A DNA stretch of 7,839 nucleotides from Granulicella sp. UBA5172. Its GTDB lineage: Bacteria; Acidobacteriota; Terriglobia; Terriglobales; Acidobacteriaceae. Numbering within the stretch: the stretch's first letter is position 1; each line of letters opens with the position of its first letter. The stretch covers positions 679 to 8,517 of the forward strand of contig DHWW01000352.1 of assembly GCA_002413385.1 (NCBI GenBank), written 5' to 3'. The notes under the pieces were generated by a model, which saw only the letters and a program-made list of their open reading frames with translations, searched no databases and was not told where the DNA came from. Shown here one piece after another: positions 1-5,625 of this stretch. A program made the position numbers and the translations under genes.

Positions 1-2
1 GC

Positions 3-29
3 CGTCATCCTGAGCGCAGCGAAGGATCC
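3..29. repeat. Dispersed intergenic repeat-like motif (GTCATCCTGAGCG type)
   Basis: Positions 4-28 read GTCATCCTGAGCG followed by CAGCGAAGGATC. The arms ATCCT (7-11) and AGGAT (23-27) are inverted repeats around an 11-base loop, so the element can form a short hairpin. I recognise this type of motif from memory as recurring between genes in Acidobacteria and some other phyla. Only one copy lies in the window, so its repeat status cannot be shown here. It lies before the small plus-strand gene and does not contain that gene's start site. Confidence 0.5.
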
Positions 30-65
30 GCTGTCCGCTCCCGCCTCAACGCTTCCCGAGCGAAC

Positions 66-70
66 AGGAG
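66..70 (+). promoter_or_regulatory. Ribosome binding site deciding a TTG start
   Basis: AGGAG lies 6 bases before the TTG at 77. The reading frame has an in-frame TGA at 11-13 and no ATG, GTG or TTG between that stop and 77. The site therefore supports TTG as the true initiation codon of the small gene. Confidence 0.7.
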
Positions 71-76
71 CCGCGA

Positions 77-361
77 TTGCCCAAGCCCGACACCACCCCC
101 GACACCACCCCGACCCCCGCAAACCTCACCCCCGAGGCTCAGGAAGAGGCTCGCCTGCTCCGCCGCCTCCAGATGATGATGAACCTCGTCCTGCAGACCA
201 TCGCGCAGGACAGCTCGCTCTCCATCGACGAAGCCTCGCAGATGATCGCGGACGCCCGCTCCGCCGCGCTCAACATGTTCCCAGGCAAGGAGCTGGCCTA
301 CGACCTCATCTGGCGTCCCCGCTTCCAACGCCTCATGCGCGAACGCTTCCGCATCATGTAG
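77..361 (+). CDS. Small conserved-looking hypothetical protein, TTG start
   Basis: This encodes a 94-residue soluble protein of unknown function. The N-terminus (about residues 3-17) is a low-complexity Pro/Thr/Asp tail. It is partly made by a perfect 12-base tandem duplication at 86-97 and 98-109. Residues 18-90 look like a compact helical domain: a charged helix (EAQEEARLLRRLQ), three consecutive Met residues at 33-35, and a C-terminal section containing MFPGKELAYDLIWRPRFQRL that ends very basic. There is no signal peptide or membrane segment. The TTG start is chosen because AGGAG lies 6 bases upstream and no earlier start exists in frame. The next ATG is at 173, inside the helical part. 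The C-terminal FPGKELAYDLI-RPR-QRLMRERF pattern resembles unnamed acidobacterial proteins I recall, but I cannot assign a family or function. It is transcribed toward the minus-strand cluster. Confidence 0.72.
   Translation: MPKPDTTPDTTPTPANLTPEAQEEARLLRRLQMMMNLVLQTIAQDSSLSIDEASQMIADARSAALNMFPGKELAYDLIWRPRFQRLMRERFRIM
86..109 (+). repeat. Perfect 12-bp tandem duplication inside the small gene
   Basis: CCCGACACCACC occurs twice head to tail (86-97, 98-109), followed by a degenerate partial copy from 110. It encodes part of the Pro-Asp-Thr-Thr tail. The unit is a multiple of three, so changes in copy number would keep the frame. Confidence 0.8.
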
Positions 362-392
362 CTGACCCCGCTATTCGAACCCCACCGAAATC

Positions 393-448
393 TGTCATCT
401 CGACCGAAGGCGCGCACTTGCGCCGCAGTGGAGAGACCCCTGTATTCG
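393..448. repeat. Dispersed intergenic repeat-like element with hairpin (GTCATCTCGACCG type)
   Basis: This element lies in the 123-base convergent gap at 362-484. It starts TGTCATCTCGACCGAAGG and ends CAGTGGAGAGACCCCTGTAT. Its centre can fold: GGCGC (409-413) pairs with GCGCC (420-424) around a 6-base loop. From memory, elements with these two ends and a variable hairpin between them recur between genes of Terriglobia. The hairpin has no adjacent T-run on either strand, so it does not look like a standard intrinsic terminator. A short T5 at 465-469 is too far away. I see no other feature in the gap. Confidence 0.55.
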
Positions 449-484
449 TCGTTGCCGTTGCTTGTTTTTCTCGCGTCGATCAGG

Positions 485-1654
485 CTACGGCGTCTTCGCC
501 ACCGGACTCACCGTCAGATTCACGCCACTCACATCCCCCGTCACCACCAGCGGCTGCCCCGCCGTCCCAAACTTCCGCACCACCGTCTCCTTCGTATGAA
601 ACGGCGGCATCACCCCCGGCCCATTCGAAATCTCCTCACGGCTCACCTCCGCCGCATCCGACACCTTCAGCGTGTAACTCCCCTCCGGCACAAACGGCAT
701 CCGAAACACCGGCTCATCCGCCTCCACCGTCGCCGACGCAACATCCTCTCCACCCTCATCCGCATACACCAGCGTCACCTTGCCGCTATTGATCACGCGC
801 CCGCTCCCCGCCTCCACAATCTGCCCCGTCACCACATGCAGCTTCGACACCGGAATCGTAATATCCGCGCCCGACATCTCCTGCGAGCCGTCCAGATGAA
901 TCGGCTTCGCATCCCGCAGCCGCGCCGTATCGCCGCTGTAATACGCCAACAGATAGCCGTACGAATAACTCGCCATCCTTACCTGCCCCAGGACGCTGTC
1001 CACATACTCATCGGAGACCGCAAGCCCCACCTCCAGCAGATAATTCCCCTCCAGCAACCCCGTAATGCGGAAGTGTCCCAGGTCGTCCGTGTTTCCACCC
1101 GTCGCGAACGTCAGACCCTGCCACTTGCCTTTATCGTTCTTCTGCATCACACTCACATTGATCTGCGGGACCGGGCTCCCATCATCGAACCTCACCGTCC
1201 CACTCAGGCTCGCTCCCCGCGTCAGATGAATATCCATCGTCGCCGTATTGTTCGGGATCACGCTCACCACCGGAAGATACGCCGCGATCTTCTGCTGATC
1301 GTCCGGCGTCGGATGCGACAACTGCGCATTCGCGAACAGCGCAAACGGCGACAGATATCCCGGCTCTTTCACCACCACGTAATACGACCCCGGCTTCACA
1401 TGCAGCATCCGGTAGCTCCCATCCAACCCCGTCCGGTAAAACCGAAACGCCGGATCGTTACGCTTCTCCACATAAGGCCGTTCATCGCTCTTCACCGCGA
1501 CCGGCTGCAACGCCACCTGCGCCAACCGCGCCGGCCCACCCGTATCCGCCAGATACACATGCCCCACCACGGTCCCCGTCGCTTCCGGCGTCACCTGTTG
1601 CGCCAACGCCACCGACCCAACGCACCCAAGCACCGCAACGCCCATCCATCGCAT
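485..1654 (-). CDS. Secreted carboxypeptidase-regulatory-like (beta-sandwich repeat) protein
   Basis: This is a 389-residue exported protein. Residues 1-18 form a Sec signal peptide ending V-A-L-A before Q19, a typical AxA cleavage site. Three beta-sandwich repeats of the carboxypeptidase-regulatory / CnaB-like type follow. Repeat 1 runs from about residue 27 (GTVVGHVY) and includes GSYRMLHVKPGSYYVVV at 79-95. Repeat 2 runs from 148 (ASLSGTVRFDDGSPV) and includes GHFRITGLLEGNYLLEV at 193-209. Repeat 3 runs from 273 (HVVTGQIVEAGSGRV) and includes FRMPFVPEGSYTLKV at 317-331. No catalytic domain, TonB receptor barrel or lipobox is visible. The ATG at 1654 is chosen because the signal peptide starts there and GGAG lies 6 bases upstream; the frame stays open to 1933 but is not signal-like there. 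It follows the lipoprotein gene by 29 bases, so co-transcription is likely. A binding or structural role in the periplasm or cell surface is inferred; the ligand is unknown. Confidence 0.85.
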   Translation of the reverse strand: MRWMGVAVLGCVGSVALAQQVTPEATGTVVGHVYLADTGGPARLAQVALQPVAVKSDERPYVEKRNDPAFRFYRTGLDGSYRMLHVKPGSYYVVVKEPGYLSPFALFANAQLSHPTPDDQQKIAAYLPVVSVIPNNTATMDIHLTRGASLSGTVRFDDGSPVPQINVSVMQKNDKGKWQGLTFATGGNTDDLGHFRITGLLEGNYLLEVGLAVSDEYVDSVLGQVRMASYSYGYLLAYYSGDTARLRDAKPIHLDGSQEMSGADITIPVSKLHVVTGQIVEAGSGRVINSGKVTLVYADEGGEDVASATVEADEPVFRMPFVPEGSYTLKVSDAAEVSREEISNGPGVMPPFHTKETVVRKFGTAGQPLVVTGDVSGVNLTVSPVAKTP

Positions 1655-1683
1655 AGCACTCTCCGCCTTTCTAATCAGTGTAC

Positions 1684-3600
1684 TTACGGCACCCGCACCG
1701 GCCCCAGCAACGGCGTCTGCACCGGCGCGGCCATCCCCACAAACTCGGTCAGCGTATTGGTCCCCAGATTCGTCACCCAGACGTTTCCACTCGCATCGAT
1801 CGCCAGCCCAAACGACTCGCTCATCGTCGAATCCGCGCCCCATCCCGCACTCGGCGAAAGTATCTTCCCCGGCGTCGTCGCCGAAGCTCCGGCCAACTCC
1901 GTCAGCCCCGCCGCGCGATAATTCGCCACCCACACATTCCCCGCGCCATCTGCGGCAATTCCCTGCGGATGATCCAGCCCGCCTCCGGTAAATCCACTCC
2001 CCGAAGTCACCGCACCGCTCGACACCAGACCCACGCTATTCGCGTAGTAGTTCGCCGTCCACACATTGCCCGTCGTATCCACCGCCACACCCGACGGCGC
2101 CTGCCCCACCACATAGTCCGTAAAGCTCGAACCATCCGCCGTCACCAGTGTCACCGTGTCACTCGACTGGTTGGCCACATACGCATTACACTTCGCATCG
2201 GTAGCCACTGCCACGGGCTGCTTCAGGCTCTTCGGACCATATCCAGCCTTCCCCGACAACGCCGTTCCACCCGCGCCCAGCAGCGTCAACGTCGAGTTCC
2301 CATAGTTCGCCACCCACGCAACGCCGCTCGTATCGAACGCCACCGCCAGCGGAAAATAAACTCCTCCCGTCGCATAGTTCGCCACCGCACTCCCTGCATC
2401 GTTCAGCAGCGTAATCGATCCCCCACCACCATTCACCGACCCCACGCTCTGCTCATTCGCAATCCACGCAACGTCGTTCACATCCACCGCACCGCCGTAC
2501 GACTCCTCCAGATTGTTCCCCCCAATCCCACTCGCAAACACCGCGCTTCCCGTATTCGTGAATAAGCTCGCCTTCGCGTTATAGTTCGACACCCAAACCT
2601 TGCCCGTCGAATCGATCGCCACAGCAGCAGGACTACTCATCCCGCCACCCGAGTAGCTAACGCTCAGCGTCCAGTCCGTCGGCACGGCACTCAGCACCGG
2701 CCCATACGTGCCCGACGCCTGGCTCACCGCATACACCGCCGCCACCTTCGTCCCCGGACTCTTCACCACGCTCACCGCCGCACCAAACGTATTTGGCGAC
2801 GAGTTCACCGCGCTATACGCCGCTGCATACAACTGCCCGCAATTCGTACTCGTCGGCGCGCCCTCCGCGCAGGAGTTCAACGCATTCGCCAGCGAGTCGA
2901 TCTTCCCCTTCACGACCGTCCCATTGGTTGGAAACCCAGTGCCCGGCGTCACGCCTGTCGTCGCATTCACAAGGCTCGCAAACGTCGCCGCCGCCAAAGC
3001 AATCCCGCTGGAATTCGTCGCCGTCGCGCCCAGGTTTTCCTGGTTCAGAAACTGCGCCATCGCATACGCCGTCGCCACCGTCGTCACTTCGTTCAGCGTA
3101 AAGCTGGCGCCACTCTTCATCGAATTACACGTCCCCATCACACTAGCGAGAGAGAGCCCGCTATTGCTCGCCCCGCTCGCACCGGCCTGCCCACCCCGCG
3201 CTACCGCATACAGCACCGTGTTGCTCAAAGGACAAGTGAACGCCGGCGCACTGAATATACCACTCGCATTCGTGATCAGTGGCGCGCTCAGCAGCGCTGT
3301 CGGCGCCGATCCGTTGCCTGTCGTTCCCGCCGCATAGATCGTTACCGCTGCGCCAATCACCGGCAGCGACCCCACCATCACCACACCCGTAAACGCCGTC
3401 CCTGCAAAATTTGCCGTCGGGGCTGGCTGTGCCGGACTCGTCGTCTGCGTGCTCTTGCAGCTGTTCACCTCCGCCGGCGGAGGAGGTGGTGGCGGAGGAG
3501 GTGGAATGACCGTCCCCGTTCCGGGACCACTGCAACCCACCAACACAGCTAACGGAAAACATGCGGCGAGCAACGGTACCAACCGACGCAAGAGGATCAT
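1684..3600 (-). CDS. Lipoprotein with seven-repeat NHL/Vgb-like beta-propeller
   Basis: This encodes a 638-residue protein. Residues 1-23 are a lipoprotein signal with lipobox LVGC and Cys23 as the lipidation site. Ten consecutive prolines (33-42) form a linker. Residues about 64-310 are an Ala/Ser/Thr-rich domain with a carboxypeptidase-regulatory-like start (FTGVVMVGSLPVIGAAVTIY) and several cysteines, then a helical part with LNEVTTVATAYAMAQF. Residues about 326-611 contain seven copies of a motif resembling VAxDxxGNVWVANY, at 326, 369, 418, 463, 503, 546 and 597, as expected for a seven-bladed propeller of the NHL or virginiamycin-B-lyase-like type. No catalytic residues of a lyase are evident, so binding or surface scaffolding is the safer guess. 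The start is uncertain: GAAGG ends only one base before ATG 3600, while TTG 3589-3591 lies 10 bases from it and would keep the lipobox. A GTG at 3648 gives a poor signal peptide. The gene lies 54 bases after glk. Confidence 0.85.
   Translation of the reverse strand: MILLRRLVPLLAACFPLAVLVGCSGPGTGTVIPPPPPPPPPPAEVNSCKSTQTTSPAQPAPTANFAGTAFTGVVMVGSLPVIGAAVTIYAAGTTGNGSAPTALLSAPLITNASGIFSAPAFTCPLSNTVLYAVARGGQAGASGASNSGLSLASVMGTCNSMKSGASFTLNEVTTVATAYAMAQFLNQENLGATATNSSGIALAAATFASLVNATTGVTPGTGFPTNGTVVKGKIDSLANALNSCAEGAPTSTNCGQLYAAAYSAVNSSPNTFGAAVSVVKSPGTKVAAVYAVSQASGTYGPVLSAVPTDWTLSVSYSGGGMSSPAAVAIDSTGKVWVSNYNAKASLFTNTGSAVFASGIGGNNLEESYGGAVDVNDVAWIANEQSVGSVNGGGGSITLLNDAGSAVANYATGGVYFPLAVAFDTSGVAWVANYGNSTLTLLGAGGTALSGKAGYGPKSLKQPVAVATDAKCNAYVANQSSDTVTLVTADGSSFTDYVVGQAPSGVAVDTTGNVWTANYYANSVGLVSSGAVTSGSGFTGGGLDHPQGIAADGAGNVWVANYRAAGLTELAGASATTPGKILSPSAGWGADSTMSESFGLAIDASGNVWVTNLGTNTLTEFVGMAAPVQTPLLGPVRVP
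3475..3504 (-). repeat. Run of ten proline codons in the lipoprotein linker
   Basis: Reading the minus strand, ten consecutive CCN codons encode Pro33-Pro42, just after the lipidated Cys23 and a short Gly/Thr spacer. All four synonymous proline codons except CCC are used, so the run looks maintained at protein level and is not a simple DNA slippage tract. Runs of three or more prolines slow ribosomes and normally need elongation factor P. Confidence 0.9.
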
Positions 3601-3622
3601 GCCTTCGACATTATCAGAAGGC
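3601..3622 (-). promoter_or_regulatory. Hairpin covering the lipoprotein Shine-Dalgarno
   Basis: On the minus strand GCCTTC (3622-3617) and GAAGGC (3606-3601) form a perfect 6-pair stem with a 10-base loop, ending directly at the ATG (3600-3598). The 3' arm is also the only purine-rich ribosome-binding sequence close to the start, so the folded form would hide it. The loop contains an ATG (3611-3609) opening a 4-codon reading frame (Met-Ser-Lys-Ala) whose TGA overlaps the main ATG as ATGA. GAGG lies 10 bases before this mini-ORF start. Translation of the mini-ORF could open the hairpin and couple initiation. The pairing is seen; the regulation is inference. Confidence 0.4.
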
Positions 3623-3654
3623 CTCGCGACGCGCCCGCCCAACACCACCCGGCG

Positions 3655-4686
3655 CTACGAAGCCGCCCGCTCCGACCGACCCGAAATCTCCGCAGCGCGC
3701 GCCTCTGCAAACGCCGCAGCTCCCAGCAGCGCGCACGAGTCATCGAGAATCACCCGCACCGGCACTGCCTGCAACAACGGCGACAGCCTTCCCTTATCCA
3801 GGAACGCCCGCGTAAACTCGCCATTCTCCATCGTCTTCAGAATCTTCGGCGCAATCCCGCCGCCCAGGTACATTCCACCCATCGCCAGCACCTTCAGCGC
3901 CACATTCCCCGCCTCCGCGCCAAACGCGGACACAAACATCCGTAGCGTCTCCGCGCAAATCTCGCTCGATCCATCCTCGCCGCACTGCCCAATCACTGCA
4001 TTCGGATCTTCGCTCTCCATGCGCTCGCGCAGCCAGGCCGGCTCGTCCATCTTCTGGTCATCGCGCAAAAACGAATATACGTTCTTGATTCCGATCCCCG
4101 ACACGACTCGCTCAAAACTTACTCTCCCGTGCAGCGTCTTCCGCAGATAATTCAGCAGCGCAATCTCGCGATCGTTGCGCGGCGCAAAATCGCAGTGCCC
4201 ACCCTCCGACGGAATTGGCCGATGCCGCTGCGTCTTCGCATCCCAGATCAGCAGCGCCTCGCCCAGCCCTGTCCCTGCCGACACCAACCCCCGATGCCCC
4301 ACCGACCCAGGATCGCCCTTGTGCAGCGTAAACACTTTATCCGGAGCCAGTTCCGGAATCCCGTAACCGTTTGCTTCGAGGTCGTTGATCAAAAAAATAT
4401 GTTCAATCCCCACCGACCGTTCCAGTTCGCGCTCATCCAGCGTCCACGGCAGATTCGTCAGCTTCAGACGCCCATCGCGCACCGGCCCCGGACACCCAAA
4501 GCAAGCTGCGATAATCTCTTCCTTTGCGTCCCCTGACTGCGCCAGAAACTCCTTGACGACGTCATCCAGCGCCGCATACTCGCTCGAATGAAACTTGTAC
4601 TCCCGCTCCAAGCCCAGCCGCCCACCTGCAAAGCTATACAGCGCCAGGTGCACCTTCGTTCCGCCAACATCGCCCGCAAGAATCAT
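3655..4686 (-). CDS. glk: Glucokinase (Glk family)
   Basis: This ATP-dependent glucokinase phosphorylates cytoplasmic glucose to glucose-6-phosphate. The 343 residues show the ASKHA kinase layout of the bacterial Glk family. These are the phosphate-1 loop GDVGGTK (5-11), LTNLPW (76-81), the catalytic-base region FLINDLEANGYG with Asp102, the phosphate-2 motif SAGTGLGEALL (136-146), the sugar-binding EGGHCDFAPRN (161-171, Glu161 and His164), and the adenosine-region motif GGMYLGGGIAPKI (270-282). It lacks the zinc-binding CxCGxxGC motif of ROK-type kinases, which favours the Glk family. It is about 20 residues longer than the E. coli enzyme, mostly at the C-terminus. The ATG at 4686 is supported by the family N-terminus starting at the phosphate loop and by AGAGG about 10 bases upstream. 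It lies 35 bases after pgl and directly feeds substrate to Zwf from the same cluster. Confidence 0.96.
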   Translation of the reverse strand: MILAGDVGGTKVHLALYSFAGGRLGLEREYKFHSSEYAALDDVVKEFLAQSGDAKEEIIAACFGCPGPVRDGRLKLTNLPWTLDERELERSVGIEHIFLINDLEANGYGIPELAPDKVFTLHKGDPGSVGHRGLVSAGTGLGEALLIWDAKTQRHRPIPSEGGHCDFAPRNDREIALLNYLRKTLHGRVSFERVVSGIGIKNVYSFLRDDQKMDEPAWLRERMESEDPNAVIGQCGEDGSSEICAETLRMFVSAFGAEAGNVALKVLAMGGMYLGGGIAPKILKTMENGEFTRAFLDKGRLSPLLQAVPVRVILDDSCALLGAAAFAEARAAEISGRSERAAS

Positions 4687-4721
4687 CTCTGCTCAGCCTC
4701 TTCTACCTACAAGCCTGCAAC

Positions 4722-5531
4722 TCAAACTTCCAGAATACCCACGCGATATCCCGCGCCCGCGGACACCTCGCTGGCCGCAGGCAATTTCGCCGCTGCAGCC
4801 TCATCCAGCAAGAAGAGAAGCTTACCATTCGAAGGCCGTATCAGTTGCGCCGGCAGCCGTTCCGGGTCACGGGGCCCGGTCAGCACCTCGGCCAGAATAT
4901 CCGTCTTGCTCGGCCCTTCTACCTCGAACACCACCTCCGCCGCCTGATTAATTACCGGCCACGTCAGCGTAATCCGCCACGCTTCCTTCTTCTCAACGTG
5001 GTTCGCCACCACCAGCCTGCCCATCTCGTCGATCGCCGCCGTGTGTGGGAACAACGACGCAGTATGCCCATCCGGCCCCATCCCAAGCGTCAACAAATCG
5101 AACGCCGGCGACTCCGCACCCTCGAGCTTCATGACATTCCGCAGCGTGCTCTCATACCGGCTCGCCGCTACCTCCGGATCCAGCTCACCTTCCATCCGGA
5201 AAACATTCGCAGCCGGAATCGCAACCTTGCTCAGCAGCAGAGCGCGGCACACACCATAATTTGACTCTGGATCGTCCGGCCCAACACACCGTTCATCCAC
5301 CCAGAACAACTGCACTTTGTCCCATGGCACGGTCGCCGCAAACGGCCCCGCAGGATCGGCCAGCAGCTTGAACGTCAACTGGGGCGTACTGCCGCCCGAG
5401 AGCGCCACCCGCGCAATCCCTCGCGTCGCCACCGCGTGTTCTACCCTTGCAGCAAACATCCGCGCTGAAGCCATCGCCATCTCGGCCGCACTTGGCCAAA
5501 CCTGGTACGCAACCCTCACCGAACGTGCCAT
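4722..5531 (-). CDS. pgl: 6-phosphogluconolactonase (DevB/SOL family)
   Basis: This enzyme hydrolyses 6-phospho-D-glucono-1,5-lactone to 6-phosphogluconate, the second step of the oxidative pentose phosphate pathway, in the cytoplasm. The 269-residue protein carries the family signatures in order: VALSGGSTPQLTF (42-54, phosphate-binding loop), LFWVDER (75-81), SNYG (90-93) and LTLGMGPDGHTASLFP (147-162). It is the sugar-isomerase-fold DevB/SOL type and not the YbhE beta-propeller type. The start is set at ATG 5531 because the family fold begins about there and GAGAGGG lies just upstream, although the spacing is short (about 3 bases). A TTG at 5603 would add 24 Ala/Arg-rich residues and would begin inside the stem-loop that precedes the gene, so it is unlikely. 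It lies 94 bases after zwf and 35 bases before glk. Confidence 0.95.
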   Translation of the reverse strand: MARSVRVAYQVWPSAAEMAMASARMFAARVEHAVATRGIARVALSGGSTPQLTFKLLADPAGPFAATVPWDKVQLFWVDERCVGPDDPESNYGVCRALLLSKVAIPAANVFRMEGELDPEVAASRYESTLRNVMKLEGAESPAFDLLTLGMGPDGHTASLFPHTAAIDEMGRLVVANHVEKKEAWRITLTWPVINQAAEVVFEVEGPSKTDILAEVLTGPRDPERLPAQLIRPSNGKLLFLLDEAAAAKLPAASEVSAGAGYRVGILEV

Positions 5532-5565
5532 AACCCTCTCATGCTTTCGAATTTTCAACCCAACC

Positions 5566-5611
5566 AAAAGAGCGGCTGCGGCGGCAAAAACTCCCCGCCG
5601 CAACCGCTCTT
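5566..5611 (-). terminator. Strong stem-loop between zwf and pgl (weak terminator or attenuator)
   Basis: The arms 5568-5575 and 5604-5611 give 8 pairs. After one C/A mismatch (5576 opposite 5603), arms 5577-5584 and 5595-5602 give 8 more pairs around a 10-base loop. The stem starts 14 bases after the zwf stop. On the minus strand the 3' arm runs into only UUUU, then GG, so it resembles an intrinsic terminator with a short U-tract. On the plus strand there is no T-run after the stem. Partial termination, or 3' end protection of zwf-containing RNA, is inferred. Confidence 0.5.
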
Positions 5612-5625
5612 CGTAATCCCTGCAC

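Noticed and set aside
1..360. A second open plus frame running from the left edge through the small gene
   Set aside because: It gives a His/Pro/Arg-rich product in another frame. The TTG gene has the ribosome site and a plausible helical protein.
409..424. Hairpin in the convergent gap as a bidirectional terminator
   Set aside because: It has only 5 pairs and no T-run next to it on either strand. It is better explained as the variable centre of the repeat-like element.
428..1921. Long plus-strand open frame (497 codons) antisense to the beta-sandwich protein gene
   Set aside because: Its product is almost only Arg, His, Pro, Leu and Ile with no domain. It is the mirror of a GC-rich gene that has a signal peptide, ribosome site and clear repeats on the other strand.
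1655..1933. N-terminal extension of the secreted beta-sandwich protein to 1933
   Set aside because: It overlaps the end of the lipoprotein gene by 250 bases and would bury the signal peptide. The extension is Gly/Asp-rich and looks like out-of-frame translation.
1678..2565. Plus-strand open frame antisense to the propeller repeats
   Set aside because: It is an Arg/His-rich shadow. The minus strand encodes seven regular propeller motifs in the same bases.
3449..4150. Plus-strand open frame spanning the lipoprotein start and the glk 3' end, beginning with a poly-Gly stretch
   Set aside because: The poly-Gly is the complement of the proline codon run. The frame crosses two well-supported minus-strand genes and has no recognisable domain.
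5532..5603. N-terminal extension of pgl from TTG 5603
   Set aside because: It would start inside the zwf-pgl stem-loop and add residues not expected in the family. ATG 5531 has a purine-rich site next to it.
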